From: Rhizobium mesoamericanum STM3625
GTDB lineage: Bacteria; Pseudomonadota; Alphaproteobacteria; Rhizobiales; Rhizobiaceae
Direction: 5' to 3'
DNA length: 64,000 nucleotides
NCBI RefSeq assembly: GCF_000312665.1
Contig: NZ_HF536778.1
Coordinates: 414,063 to 478,062, forward strand
Every line of letters starts with the position of its first letter. Position 1 is the first letter of the stretch. The translations under genes were made by a program, and so were the position numbers. Shown one piece after another: positions 35,507 through 44,519 of the stretch. Below the pieces are notes generated by a model. That model saw only the letters and a program-made list of their open reading frames with translations. It was not told where the DNA came from and made no database searches.

Positions 35507-36235
35507 TCAGATCGGCTGGTTGCTCGGGAGCAGCACCATGTCGCGAATGGTGACGTGTCGAGGGCGCGACAACATGAACGTAATCGCGTCAGCGACGTCT
35601 TCTGCTCGCACGCCTTCACCCAGTCGGACCTTTTCTGCTATTTGTTCTTCGTCCGTGTAGCCCGTAAGTTTTGTCAAAACGATACCTGGAGCAACAGCCC
35701 CCACACGAATGTTTTGCTGCCCAACTTGCCGGCGCAGGCCGTGTATGAAAGCCTGAATGGCGTGCTTCGACGCACTGTAAACTGGCTCGTGGTGGATCGC
35801 CGTATGTCCTGAAACGGAGCTAAGTGCGACAATATCACCGGCCTGTTGTGCCACCATGCTTGGGAGCACGCGGCGGATTGTCCGAAAGACGCTGTTGACG
35901 TTCAGTCCGATAAGTCTGTCCCATATTTCGGGATCATCGTCCGGTACATAGCCCTGATGGAACATCCCGGCGCTGGCCACTAAAACATCAATTCGGCCAA
36001 AAGTCCTAAGGTGATCGTCGACCACCTTTTCGACCATTCCGTCTTCACACAGGTCGGCGGCCACGATCGAGGCCCGGCCCGAAAACTCTTCAACGAGCTT
36101 CGAATACTCAGTGTCCAGGCGAGCGGTCAGGGCAAGCTGAGCGCCCTGCGCAGCCAATGCACGCGCTGTCGCCAGTCCGATGCCGGAGCTTGCTCCAGTG
36201 ATCAGAGCGACTTTGTCTTTCAAGGGGTAAACCAT
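35507..36235 (-). CDS. short-chain dehydrogenase/reductase
   Basis: A 242-residue SDR: Rossmann motif TGASSGIG, nucleotide-binding GxxxGxG-type loop, NVNSV, catalytic Ser in LSSVSGH and YSASK (Tyr-x-x-x-Lys). GGAGG precedes the start by 6 bases, so 46 upstream codons are rejected. It is the last gene of the minus-strand block 35.5-43.2 kb and likely oxidises or reduces a sugar intermediate. Confidence 0.9.
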   Translation of the reverse strand: MVYPLKDKVALITGASSGIGLATARALAAQGAQLALTARLDTEYSKLVEEFSGRASIVAADLCEDGMVEKVVDDHLRTFGRIDVLVASAGMFHQGYVPDDDPEIWDRLIGLNVNSVFRTIRRVLPSMVAQQAGDIVALSSVSGHTAIHHEPVYSASKHAIQAFIHGLRRQVGQQNIRVGAVAPGIVLTKLTGYTDEEQIAEKVRLGEGVRAEDVADAITFMLSRPRHVTIRDMVLLPSNQPI

Positions 36236-36392
36236 CTCAATCCTCCAGAATGATGGAACTTGTGGTCGGCAACATGCAAAAGAGCGAGCCCCCTGCATGT
36301 CACCGCTAAGCGTCGACCCAGGTTCGCTCACCCGATCAAGGGGAGAGCGTAGGGACCCAAGCCCGGGGTGCATTCAAACCGGGGACCGGGGC

Positions 36393-37196
36393 CTAATGTC
36401 GAATTGACTTCACCTTATCCATGAACGCCTTCACACGGGCCGGATCGACGGCGTTTTCGAACACACCATCAATCTTGAACGTGGATCCTACAACCGCGCC
36501 ATCGGAGACCGATAGCTGGCGCTCCACGTTCTCGAGCCTGCAACCGGTGTTGCACAGCACGACGGTACCGGGAACTGCGGCTTTGACGCTCGACAAGATC
36601 TGCGTATCGGTTTCGGCGCCAGCGGTCAGACCTGAGACACAAAGCGCGTCCGGACGATTGTTGAACACCGTGGACTTTGCAATATCGACGATGTTTCGGT
36701 TGCCGAGATAGGAGGCGGCCTCGGGAACAATGTTGTAAAGCAACTTCAAGTCCGGGGCGAGACGCATCTTGTGGCGTATGGTATCGCCGACATTGGTATT
36801 CCAAAGGCCGAAATCACTCGCATAGACGCCGCTGATGATTTCGCGGATGAACAGTGCACCGGTCGCGGCGGCCAGATCGATCGAGGCGATGGGGTCCCAA
36901 AGGACGTTGACGCCAAACGGGATCGTGATCGATGGCATCACCTCGCCAATCACACGCGCCATGGCGGCAGTGGTCTCCGGGCGCACTTTCGTCAGATAGG
37001 GAAGGCTGAATTCGTTTGAGAACATGACCGCATCGACGCCACCGTCCTGAAGGTGCGTAAGGTCGGCAAGAGCTTTGTCGATAACCATTTTCATGCCCCC
37101 GGCCGTATCGTAGGCCGGATCGCCAGGCAGTGCCTGGAGGTGGCACATGGCGATGATTGGTTTATCAACGTGGAAGATTTCTTTGAGCCATTGCAT
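36393..37196 (-). CDS. BtpA/SgcQ family TIM-barrel protein
   Basis: A 267-residue protein of the BtpA/SgcQ family: MQWLKEIFHVDKPIIAMCHL, the GGVDAVMFSNEF segment, INPFGVNVLWD-like strand (TIPFGVNVLWDPIA) and SGLTAGAETD. The family is a TIM barrel; members are found in sugar-metabolism operons (SgcQ in E. coli) and one (BtpA) in photosystem I assembly, but the activity is not established. It is encoded 157 bases upstream of the SDR gene start. Confidence 0.85.
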   Translation of the reverse strand: MQWLKEIFHVDKPIIAMCHLQALPGDPAYDTAGGMKMVIDKALADLTHLQDGGVDAVMFSNEFSLPYLTKVRPETTAAMARVIGEVMPSITIPFGVNVLWDPIASIDLAAATGALFIREIISGVYASDFGLWNTNVGDTIRHKMRLAPDLKLLYNIVPEAASYLGNRNIVDIAKSTVFNNRPDALCVSGLTAGAETDTQILSSVKAAVPGTVVLCNTGCRLENVERQLSVSDGAVVGSTFKIDGVFENAVDPARVKAFMDKVKSIRH

Positions 37197-37292
37197 CGGA
37201 TTTTCCTCTTTGTGTTGCTGATTGATGGTCTTCAGTAAAATGACGAGTCGTGTCTGCCGAACGGGCCGCCCCCGCAGGAATTCAGTTCAACG

Positions 37293-38162
37293 CTAATTTC
37301 TCGTCAGGGCCGCGGTGCTGTCGCGCCTGTCTGGCGTTGGCTCTTCGATCTCGCCAAGAAACCCTAGGATGAGCTCGGCTGTCCGCTCGGCGTAGCTGGG
37401 TTTGGCGTGAACGTCGTCTTTCCGCGGCGCCTTTTCAAACCGGGAGCCAGGGATCAACCGATGGAGTTTCTCGGCGAGCGTGAAGGGATGGATGTCGTCC
37501 GCGTCGACGCCGATGACGAGCGTCGGAACCTTGATGGCCGCAAGTTGCTCGGTAGACAATTCCACACCGTCTCCTGCGATGTCCGACAGCAGTTTCCCAA
37601 GCCATTCAGGCTGGTGTTCTCCGAGGTAATCGGTCAACGTGCTGTAGTTGTCTGGGCTTGATCGCCTTATCCGAGCCGCAAGATCGCTCGAAACAAAGAT
37701 CTCGAGAGCCTTCTTGCGCGGGTATCTCCGCAGCAATTCGCCGACTGCCCGGATCGGCTCGAGATTGTCAGGAGATTTGTCCAGAAACCATGCGGGGCGC
37801 ACCAGGATCAGGCCGTGCACACGCGAAGGGTTCCGGATCGCAAGCGCAAGCGCAAGCGCCGCGCCCATCGAGATGCCGCCCACAACAAAGCCGTGCGGGA
37901 ACCGCCCAGCTGAGTATGCTTCCATGTCCTGATAGAAGGCCTCTATCGAAAAGGCCCGCGGCTGCGGGCAGGACGAGCCACCATGCCCGGCGCATTCGAT
38001 CGTGGTCAGAGCGAACCGTTCATCGTCGGGGAAAATGCGCGCTACCTGGTGCGCGTCACCGCCGAGGCCGTGCTGGAACAACACGGGGAGCCCATGATTG
38101 CCGCGACTGACGACATTCAGGGATGCACCGCTGAGAGATCGGATGAAACTATCGTTCGTCAA
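37293..38162 (-). CDS. alpha/beta-hydrolase
   Basis: A 289-residue alpha/beta-hydrolase: oxyanion region VLFQHGLGGDAHQ, nucleophile elbow GGISMGAAL (GxSxG), a cap region and a late acidic/His segment VIGVDADDIHPF. The frame extends upstream into the previous gene (to 38336), so the start is inferred as TTG at 38162, 20 bases after the stop of the preceding Gfo/Idh gene. The best guess is an esterase or lactonase acting on a sugar acid or acyl sugar; the catalytic histidine is likely in KDDVHAKP. Confidence 0.75.
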   Translation of the reverse strand: MTNDSFIRSLSGASLNVVSRGNHGLPVLFQHGLGGDAHQVARIFPDDERFALTTIECAGHGGSSCPQPRAFSIEAFYQDMEAYSAGRFPHGFVVGGISMGAALALALAIRNPSRVHGLILVRPAWFLDKSPDNLEPIRAVGELLRRYPRKKALEIFVSSDLAARIRRSSPDNYSTLTDYLGEHQPEWLGKLLSDIAGDGVELSTEQLAAIKVPTLVIGVDADDIHPFTLAEKLHRLIPGSRFEKAPRKDDVHAKPSYAERTAELILGFLGEIEEPTPDRRDSTAALTRN

Positions 38163-38181
38163 GTCGGGCAACCTTCTCTGC

Positions 38182-39291
38182 CTAGAGGTCGATGTGACGC
38201 CGGGTGCGGATACTCTCGTCGGCGGCAAGAACGACCCGGAGACTGTCCACCGCAGCTGTGAGGTCCGGCGTGTCGATCGCGCCTGTTCGGATGGCGCCGA
38301 GAAACGCGCGCTGCTCAAGTTCGCAAAGTGCGTCATGATCAGGCTCGTCGGCCATCCTGATGATTTCGTCGGCGTGTTTCAGGGAATTGTCCGGATTGAG
38401 CGCAGAATGGTGGATCCGCAGCGCGCTCGTTTTCACATGGTTCAGGATGTCCGAAGACGCGGTCGTCGATGCCCCTTCATTGGCGGCGTCACCCTGTTCA
38501 CTCATCGTGATACTGACCGCACCTTTTGGCCCGACGATGTCTTTCACGAAGTAGGCCACTTCGCTCATCATCGGGCCCCAGCCGACCTCGTACCAGCCGA
38601 TCGAGCCATCATCGAAGGCCACCTGCAACTGACCATAATTGTACTGGTCCTCGGCGATCTCATCTGTGAGCCGCGCGCCGATGCCATGGACGCGAACGGG
38701 CTTGGCTCCCGTCAGTTCGCACATAACGTCGATATAGTGCACGCCGCAGTCGACCAGCGGGGGCAGGGACTTCATCAGGTTTTTATGCCAGGTCCAGGAA
38801 TGCCCAATTGATTGCTGATTGATGTTCATCCGCATGACCAGCGGTTTGCCGAGTTCTTTGCCGCGCCTAATGAGCTCGCGCCACGAGGGATGGACGCGCA
38901 GAATGTAGCCGATATAGAGAGTGCGCTGTGTTTCCTTGGCGACGGCGACCATGTGTTCACCCTCTTGAACACTCCGCGCCATCGGCTTTTCCACGAAGAC
39001 ATGGGCTCCGGCCCGCATTGCCTTGATCGCGAAATCGGCATGGGTGTCGGGATAAGTACTGATGATGACCGCGTCTGGCTTAAGCCCTTTCAGGGCCTCG
39101 TCGAAATCATTGAAGCGATCGACGGATGACAAGGCAGGTGGCACTTCCATGGAAAGCACCGAGCGGCTGCAAATGCCGACCAGTTCAAAGCCGTCGATGC
39201 GAGTGATAGCCGCAGCGTGCGAAATGCCCATATGGCCAAGCCCGACCGCGAGAACGCGAAGTGCGCTTTCATTGTCACGATCGTCAGGCAT
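38182..39291 (-). CDS. Gfo/Idh/MocA family oxidoreductase
   Basis: A 369-residue NAD(P)-dependent dehydrogenase: Rossmann fold RVLAVGLGHMGISHAAAITR, the EKPMARS motif (Lys-Pro of the catalytic EKP triad), and a substrate-domain segment DCGVHYIDVMCELTG in which the conserved His-x-x-Asp is seen. These enzymes oxidise sugar hydroxyls, typically inositols or aldoses. The start MPDDRDN (39291) has AAGGAGGG upstream and overlaps the PIG-L gene stop by 8 bases. A second, different Gfo/Idh protein is encoded at 42149. Confidence 0.88.
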   Translation of the reverse strand: MPDDRDNESALRVLAVGLGHMGISHAAAITRIDGFELVGICSRSVLSMEVPPALSSVDRFNDFDEALKGLKPDAVIISTYPDTHADFAIKAMRAGAHVFVEKPMARSVQEGEHMVAVAKETQRTLYIGYILRVHPSWRELIRRGKELGKPLVMRMNINQQSIGHSWTWHKNLMKSLPPLVDCGVHYIDVMCELTGAKPVRVHGIGARLTDEIAEDQYNYGQLQVAFDDGSIGWYEVGWGPMMSEVAYFVKDIVGPKGAVSITMSEQGDAANEGASTTASSDILNHVKTSALRIHHSALNPDNSLKHADEIIRMADEPDHDALCELEQRAFLGAIRTGAIDTPDLTAAVDSLRVVLAADESIRTRRHIDL

Positions 39292-40105
39292 CAAACCCTC
39301 CTTCAAAAGGTGCTGGGTATCCTGGTGTCCACAGTCTCTCCCTGCCGGAGCGCGCTTCGTATCGCTCGGCATGTCGTCGCATCGCTTCGACGAGACCAGC
39401 ATCGTTGCCGAAGATTTCGGAGATCTGGCTCGGATAGAGCAGCGCGGCCTCGATCCGAGCCGCAAGCTCCACGTCGATGAATTCAGGGACTGACTGTTGC
39501 CAACCCGAGAGCTCGAGGCCGCGTTCGACTGTTATCGGGTGTTCGGCCGGGAATTCCCCGAGCAGATAAGGGAATTCCTCGTAAAGCCTGAGCGTCTGAC
39601 GGCCGAGGCAGACATCTTTGGCCGCCGCAACCACCATGAGATGATCTGCATGACGGCCGATACCAATCGGCGCATAAACAATGTCGGGACGTTCCTCAGC
39701 GATGATCTGGCCAAGCCTGGCTTTGGCCGCCTCGACATGTTTTTGGTCGGCGAGCTTCAGTCCGGCAAATAGCTGCGGAATATCGCTGTATATCGGCTGC
39801 CCATTGTCATCCGTGCGGTAGATCGCATCCGGAAACCCCTCATGACGGCACCGCGCTCGAAGGAAATTTGCGGCCTGCCGATCCTCCTGCCGGCGGATCG
39901 CGTAGGGACGGTCGCCGCGGTTCCAGACGCCATGAAACCGGCGCGCGAGTGGCGTAAGCGCGCCAATGGCGTCGGCGGTGATGAAGGTCGAGGTAATGAC
40001 GTCGTCGCCACCGCTCGTCAGCTTTCTGATAAGCCCGGCACAGCTGAATGGCGCATCGTCGAGATGCGGCGACAGAAAGAGGTGACGCGTGGCGCCCTTT
40101 CCCAT
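39284..40105 (-). CDS. PIG-L family deacetylase
   Basis: A 273-residue PIG-L/LmbE deacetylase: zinc motif SPHLDDAPFSCAG (PHxDD), the late GIGRHADHLMVVAAAK histidine. The family removes acetyl groups from GlcNAc-type substrates (GlcNAc-inositol, chitobiose). Its presence beside a PfkB kinase, an isomerase and dehydrogenases suggests an N-acetyl amino sugar as substrate, though this is inference. It starts inside the stop codon of the TIM-barrel isomerase (TGATG). Confidence 0.85.
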   Translation of the reverse strand: MGKGATRHLFLSPHLDDAPFSCAGLIRKLTSGGDDVITSTFITADAIGALTPLARRFHGVWNRGDRPYAIRRQEDRQAANFLRARCRHEGFPDAIYRTDDNGQPIYSDIPQLFAGLKLADQKHVEAAKARLGQIIAEERPDIVYAPIGIGRHADHLMVVAAAKDVCLGRQTLRLYEEFPYLLGEFPAEHPITVERGLELSGWQQSVPEFIDVELAARIEAALLYPSQISEIFGNDAGLVEAMRRHAERYEARSGRERLWTPGYPAPFEGGFDA

Positions 40106-40947
40106 CAGCGGACCGGCTCCTTTGACGGAAGAAGATCGGAGAGAAATGCGGCGGTCGACGCGGCTTCGCTCTCATCGAAACCATGGGCGATGACTGGACC
40201 CGAGAAGCCGCCTCGGACAAACAGGTTGAGGAGCCTGGGAAAGTCGATGAAGCCTGTCCCGGGCGCGCAAGGCCTGCCGTCGATGCGCATATCCTGTGCA
40301 TGAATGATAGACGTCGAATCTGCCAGGAGATCGTAGGCCCGAAGCAGGGTGTCGGACGCATAATCGCGTTTGCTCCATTCAACGAGGTTGAAAGGGTCGA
40401 ACACGATCTTGACGCGGTTGCTCCCAACTTCGTCGAGGAGGCGCCGCGCACTCGTCGGCGAGGAAATGACATTCGATGGCTCAGGTTCAACACCAAGGAC
40501 AACATCGTGCGCCTCGGCAATTTCGATCAGCCGGTCGAGTTCGCCGCGGAACGCGCTCCAAGCTTCTTCACCGGCGTTGTCGGGATGAATTTTCCATTTG
40601 TCCATGGCATGGCGGGTCCCGGTGCAAAGGGTGATCGTCGAGTAGCCAAGTGCTTTGCTTGCTTCGGCGAGCACGCGGAAACCCTGTCTTCCTTCTTCGA
40701 CAACCTTCGGGTTGGGGGCGATCATATTGTAGGTGCCAGAGATAACCGGAATGGTCACGTTGCTCGCGGCGAAGTCACGCCGCACGGTTTCGAGGTGACC
40801 ATCGTCCACGACCGACGGCAAGGTATCGAGGCCTATGCTCGCCATGTTGAACTGCGTGCACTCATAGCCGGCAAGCGCGATTGCATCGGCAAGACTGGCG
40901 CTTGTCTTGCGATCGAAGGTTTTGGCGAAGATTCCAAGGTGGATCAA
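40105..40947 (-). CDS. sugar phosphate isomerase/epimerase (TIM barrel)
   Basis: A 280-residue xylose-isomerase-like TIM barrel: LIHLGIFAKTFDRKTSASLA start, VLGVEPEPSN with the metal-binding Glu, KIVFDPFNLVEW, and IIHAQDMRIDGR with His/Asp ligands. It is likely to isomerise or epimerise a sugar or keto-sugar. The start is uncertain: TTG at 40947 begins the conserved fold, while an ATG at 41016 would add 23 residues that look untypical; neither has a strong ribosome site. It overlaps the PIG-L gene by one base. Confidence 0.85.
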   Translation of the reverse strand: MIHLGIFAKTFDRKTSASLADAIALAGYECTQFNMASIGLDTLPSVVDDGHLETVRRDFAASNVTIPVISGTYNMIAPNPKVVEEGRQGFRVLAEASKALGYSTITLCTGTRHAMDKWKIHPDNAGEEAWSAFRGELDRLIEIAEAHDVVLGVEPEPSNVISSPTSARRLLDEVGSNRVKIVFDPFNLVEWSKRDYASDTLLRAYDLLADSTSIIHAQDMRIDGRPCAPGTGFIDFPRLLNLFVRGGFSGPVIAHGFDESEAASTAAFLSDLLPSKEPVR

Positions 40948-41088
40948 TTTGTCAGTCCATTTTCTAAAGGTGCCCGTAGGCGTCGTCCGATGCGATGAGC
41001 GGCAGCCGATAACCATGCTTGGTGAGTCAAGGCGGTGTTCAAGTTTCGGGTCACCCTGCTAGGTTCAATATTTCGATGTTTGCGAAGA

Positions 41089-41118
41089 GGGATGGCGAGC
41101 CGGGTGACGCGCCATCCC
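41089..41118. terminator. hairpin between two genes of the sugar block
   Basis: GGGATGGCG (41089-41097) with CGCCATCCC (41110-41118): a 9-bp stem with a 12-base loop. No T run. It lies downstream of the PfkB gene and could attenuate transcription between the two halves of the cluster. Confidence 0.4.
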
Positions 41119-41159
41119 CCCGGGAGGGCGAGCTGCTGGTACAGCCCGCGTTAGGGATC

Positions 41160-42152
41160 CTACAACAGCGCAGAATTCTTGACCTGGTTCCCATCATGAC
41201 CGGGCGGCTCATCAAGCCTCTCAAGATCCTGAGGTGTGAGATAGCGCCGCATTGCCGGCTGCTTCAAGACCGCTGAGGCAATCGCGGTCCCAAGTCGAGC
41301 TGACCCGGCCCAGTCTCGTCCGCGGGATAATCCGAGCGCAAAGCCTGCGTTGAAACTGTCTCCCGCGCCAGTCGTATCCGGCCCCTCAATCGGAACACAC
41401 CGGATCTCGACGGCGGCAGCGTTGGTGCTTGCGGAAACCAGGCAGCCTTTCGCGCCCATCTTCACGACCACCGCTCCGGCGAAGCTTTGCCGCATTTCCT
41501 CCAACGCCTCGATCACGTCCTCGTGCCCGGTTAGGGCCAGTAGCTCCGCCTCGTTTGGCAGAAAGCAGTGGCACTCCTGGATCACAGCAAGGAGCATGTC
41601 GCGGACGGATCCTGACCAGCCGGCCTGGTCGGAGCCAGGGTCGAACAATACGATGCTGCCATTCTGACGCGCTTGCCTGGCGAGCTCGGCTACGTCGGGC
41701 TGAAGGGCCGGGGTCGTGAAGAAGCCGGTCAGAAGCGTGATCGGCGCTGTCATCGCATCATCTGAGAGATCCCTCTTCGAGAAGGTCTCCATATGACCCC
41801 GCGACGTAAGAAAAGACCGCTCCCTGTCAGCTGCCTCCAGCGCCACCGTGATGCTAGTCGGCTGCTCGACCGACGTGATGTCGGAAGTTTGCACCCCAAC
41901 CGCGGCGAGCATCGAACGGATAACCGCACCGATCGGATCATTACCTAATGATCCGAACAGTCGAACTGGCGCTCCGGCTGCCGCAAGCACCATCCCGGTT
42001 ATGCCGCCGCTGCCCCCGGGTCGGAAGCTGACGTCCTCGACGAACCGCTCTTCGCCGGGGGGAGGCAAGGCTGCCACCGGCCGCATTACCAGGTCGGCTT
42101 GAACATTCCCGATCACGGCAATCGCCTTGGAGGAGCTGCCCATGGCGATCAT
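41160..42152 (-). CDS. PfkB family carbohydrate kinase
   Basis: A 330-residue PfkB/ribokinase-fold kinase: GNVQADLV, FRPGGSGGITGMVLAAAG (the Gly-rich first signature), FDPGSDQAG and the ATP/catalytic signature DTTGAGDSFNAGFALGLS with the catalytic Asp. Phosphorylates a sugar or amino-sugar derivative. It overlaps the upstream dehydrogenase by 4 bases (ATGA) and precedes the isomerase by about 210 bases. Confidence 0.9.
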   Translation of the reverse strand: MIAMGSSSKAIAVIGNVQADLVMRPVAALPPPGEERFVEDVSFRPGGSGGITGMVLAAAGAPVRLFGSLGNDPIGAVIRSMLAAVGVQTSDITSVEQPTSITVALEAADRERSFLTSRGHMETFSKRDLSDDAMTAPITLLTGFFTTPALQPDVAELARQARQNGSIVLFDPGSDQAGWSGSVRDMLLAVIQECHCFLPNEAELLALTGHEDVIEALEEMRQSFAGAVVVKMGAKGCLVSASTNAAAVEIRCVPIEGPDTTGAGDSFNAGFALGLSRGRDWAGSARLGTAIASAVLKQPAMRRYLTPQDLERLDEPPGHDGNQVKNSALL

Positions 42153-43204
42153 GCCGACTTGCGATGATCAGGCTCGGCACGAGCGGCGAGCAAATTGACG
42201 GACTCCACGATTTCGAGCGCCTTTAGGCCATCAAGCGCTGTCGGCTGAACCGGCTGGCCGTTGAGGAGTGCTGCCGCAAAGGCTTCCACCTGCAGCTTGT
42301 AGGCGTCCGTATCGCCGAAGATCGGTTCCTCGTAGCTGGAGTTCTCGGCTCGGAAAATGCGAACCTTGCTGGCTGCGCGTGAGAAGGGAAAAGGGATCTC
42401 GGCGCTGATATGTCCCTTGCTGCCGTAGACCTGGAAGCCTTCAGTCCATTCGGCATGAACACTTGCCGTTACTTCGAAAGATGCAGCAGCACCGGCCTCC
42501 GTTGTTGCAATGCCGTGCCAGGAGTGATCGGCGCCGTCGACCGCCATAGTTGCTGCCGACACTGTAAAGTCGCCGAGAAGGAAGCGCATCAGATCGAAAG
42601 TATGGATCCCATGAGTCGCCAGAAGATGTGTCTTCCGGTTGGCAGCTTTGAGCGCCGTCTCGCGGCTTCGCACGTCTTGATCGACCAGCATGGCCGGAAA
42701 CAAGGTTGCCTCGACGGGTGGACGCAGCTCCGACATCACGCGATACCAGCAACGCGCACTCAAGATCCGGCCAATGTCGCCTGCGGCGATGACTTGCCGT
42801 GCGCGAGCAATGCCCGGATCAAACCGCTTCATGCTGCCGACCTGCAACTGGAGGCCGGTTTTGCCGAGAACGTCGATCAATGTTTCCGCTTCCGACGCGG
42901 TTACGGCGACCGGCTTTTCGACAAGAACATGCTTGCCGGCCTGGAGGGCGGCGATGGAGACCGGCACGTGGAACCGGTCAGGGATAGCAATCAGCACGGC
43001 GTCGAGGTCGGCGTTCAGAAAATCCTGCTGCTCGGTATAGGCGGGAACGCCAAGCCGCATACCCGCGCCCTTGGCAAGCAGTGCACTTGGATCGAATACC
43101 GCTGCCAGCTCGACATTGCTTGCCTTTTGGACTGCAGGAAAATGCGCCGCCTGGGCAATACGGCCGCAACCAACCACGCCCAGTTTCAACTTGTCTTTTG
43201 TCAC
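42149..43204 (-). CDS. Gfo/Idh/MocA family oxidoreductase
   Basis: A 351-residue dehydrogenase: Rossmann fold LGVVGCGRIAQAAHFPAVQ, EKPVAVTASEAETL (EKP catalytic Lys), HGIHTFDLMRFLLGDF (substrate domain His-x-x-Asp). It is the first gene of the second sugar operon: two operator dyads start 50 bases upstream of its start codon, so it is probably repressed by the DeoR-type regulator. The paired dehydrogenase at 38182 may act on a different intermediate. Confidence 0.9.
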   Translation of the reverse strand: MTKDKLKLGVVGCGRIAQAAHFPAVQKASNVELAAVFDPSALLAKGAGMRLGVPAYTEQQDFLNADLDAVLIAIPDRFHVPVSIAALQAGKHVLVEKPVAVTASEAETLIDVLGKTGLQLQVGSMKRFDPGIARARQVIAAGDIGRILSARCWYRVMSELRPPVEATLFPAMLVDQDVRSRETALKAANRKTHLLATHGIHTFDLMRFLLGDFTVSAATMAVDGADHSWHGIATTEAGAAASFEVTASVHAEWTEGFQVYGSKGHISAEIPFPFSRAASKVRIFRAENSSYEEPIFGDTDAYKLQVEAFAAALLNGQPVQPTALDGLKALEIVESVNLLAARAEPDHRKSA

Positions 43205-43253
43205 TTCGCCTCTCCGGAACGATTGATCGAAATCTCGTTGCTACTATCAAGCA

Positions 43254-43298
43254 TGCACGATAGTGTGCAGTCAAGCAATAAATGCACGATAGTGTGCA
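43254..43298. promoter_or_regulatory. paired operators upstream of the sugar catabolic operon
   Basis: TGCACGATAGTGTGCA at 43254-43269 and again at 43283-43298, identical, 29 bases start to start, both perfect TGCAC-N6-GTGCA dyads. They match the sites at 34932-34977, 35320 and 44253. Confidence 0.8.
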
Positions 43299-43467
43299 CT
43301 ATCTAGCAACGATAAGCCTCTGCTCAAACCCGGAGGATATCGCAAAGTAATCGCAGCTCCGAAGCTAGGGGAGGGGGAGAAGCGTGTCTGCGAAATAAGC
43401 AATCCCCGCAAACCGCTTTCCCAACGCAAGTGCGGCGGCTCGGTTGCCCTGGAGGCCCAGCGACGTA

Positions 43468-44232
43468 TTACAGTTCGACGATTTGGAGCTTTTTGCCGAA
43501 GGCCTTGCGCTGTTCCGCGTCGATCCGACTGTCGGTAATAATTTGCGAAAGCTCGTCTATACCGCAGACCCGGGCAAGGGACCGTTTTCCGAGCTTTGAG
43601 CTATCGGCAACAAGCACGGCGCAATCGGCTGCGCGGATCATTGCCTGCTTCACCGGCACCTCGATGACGTTGACATTGCTCAAGCCAAGCTCTGCCTCCA
43701 CGGCTTCGGCACCGATGAAAGCGATGTCGACGTGAATTTTACTGATGTAGTCGACCGTGTTGGGGCCGACGAGCGTATAGACTGTATCGACCTGTACGCC
43801 GCCCGTGACGTGCAAGTTGATGTTGCTGCATTCCGAGAGCAACATTGCGATCTGAAGATCGTTTGTGATCACGGTCAGGTTCTGCCTGGATTTGAGGCTA
43901 TTTGCCACGTGCCATGTGGTCGAGCCGCTATCGACGAGGACAGTCTGACCATCCTTCACCAGGCCCGCAGCGTATTGTCCGAGCTGCCCTTTGACCGATG
44001 AGCGAAATTTTCGTCTTGGTTCATAAGGATAGTCAAACCCTTCCTTAGTCTCGATTGGCAGGAAACCGCCCTGGGTACGGATGATAAGTCCCTCGGCTTC
44101 AAGACGAGCGAGATCACGCCGGATCGTCGAGCTATCGACCCCAAATTCGTCCTCGATGATCTTCGAAGGAACGTAACCCGTCTTTTGAGCGCGCTCCACC
44201 ATTTGGCGACGTCTCTCGGCCCCATTTGTCAT
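43468..44232 (-). CDS. DeoR/GlpR-type transcriptional regulator
   Basis: A 254-residue DeoR-family regulator: N-terminal helix-turn-helix with DEFGVDSSTIRRDLARLEAE, then the sugar-phosphate-sensing C-terminal domain with VLVDSGSTTWHVANSLKS, TNDLQIAMLLS and FIGAEAVEAELG. It usually represses genes for sugar use and is relieved by a phosphorylated intermediate. The start MTNGAERRRQM is chosen because GAGGA lies five bases before it; an ATG six codons earlier is possible. A matching dyad lies 21 bases upstream (44253-44268), implying autoregulation. Confidence 0.9.
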   Translation of the reverse strand: MTNGAERRRQMVERAQKTGYVPSKIIEDEFGVDSSTIRRDLARLEAEGLIIRTQGGFLPIETKEGFDYPYEPRRKFRSSVKGQLGQYAAGLVKDGQTVLVDSGSTTWHVANSLKSRQNLTVITNDLQIAMLLSECSNINLHVTGGVQVDTVYTLVGPNTVDYISKIHVDIAFIGAEAVEAELGLSNVNVIEVPVKQAMIRAADCAVLVADSSKLGKRSLARVCGIDELSQIITDSRIDAEQRKAFGKKLQIVEL

Positions 44233-44252
44233 TTTAGTCCTCGGACGCACAT

Positions 44253-44268
44253 TGCACGTTTTCGTGTA
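44253..44268. promoter_or_regulatory. operator upstream of the DeoR-type regulator
   Basis: TGCACGTTTTCGTGTA, a TGCAC-N6-GTGCA dyad with one mismatch. Consistent with negative autoregulation. Confidence 0.6.
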
Positions 44269-44429
44269 TCACACCCTCTTTGCTTAGCGGTGCGTCGTCA
44301 AGTGCGCAATCGAGAAGGTTAGGGCTTGCCACACAACGCTTGTAAAGACGGTCTATTCGCGCTGCCCGGCTAAGATTTAGTTTCCCTCGCACGCTGCTAC
44401 GCTTTCGGCAAGGCGTACCGGAGTTTCGT

Positions 44430-44519
44430 TCAAACGGCATGGCTCGTTTCACCATAACCTTTTTCCAACGCCATCTTGGCCAGTTCAGGACTGAGGCACT
44501 CATCAATCAGGAACTTCAT
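44430..44519 (-). pseudogene. DUF5615 (PIN-like) toxin, N-terminal fragment
   Basis: The frame from 44519 reads MKFLIDECLSPELAKMALEK then GYGETSHAV and stops. The DUF5615/PIN-like family begins exactly this way but is normally about 110 residues; the remaining catalytic acidic motifs are missing. It overlaps the end of the DUF433 gene by 17 bases, the usual order of these antitoxin-toxin pairs. The toxin should therefore be inactive. Confidence 0.6.
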
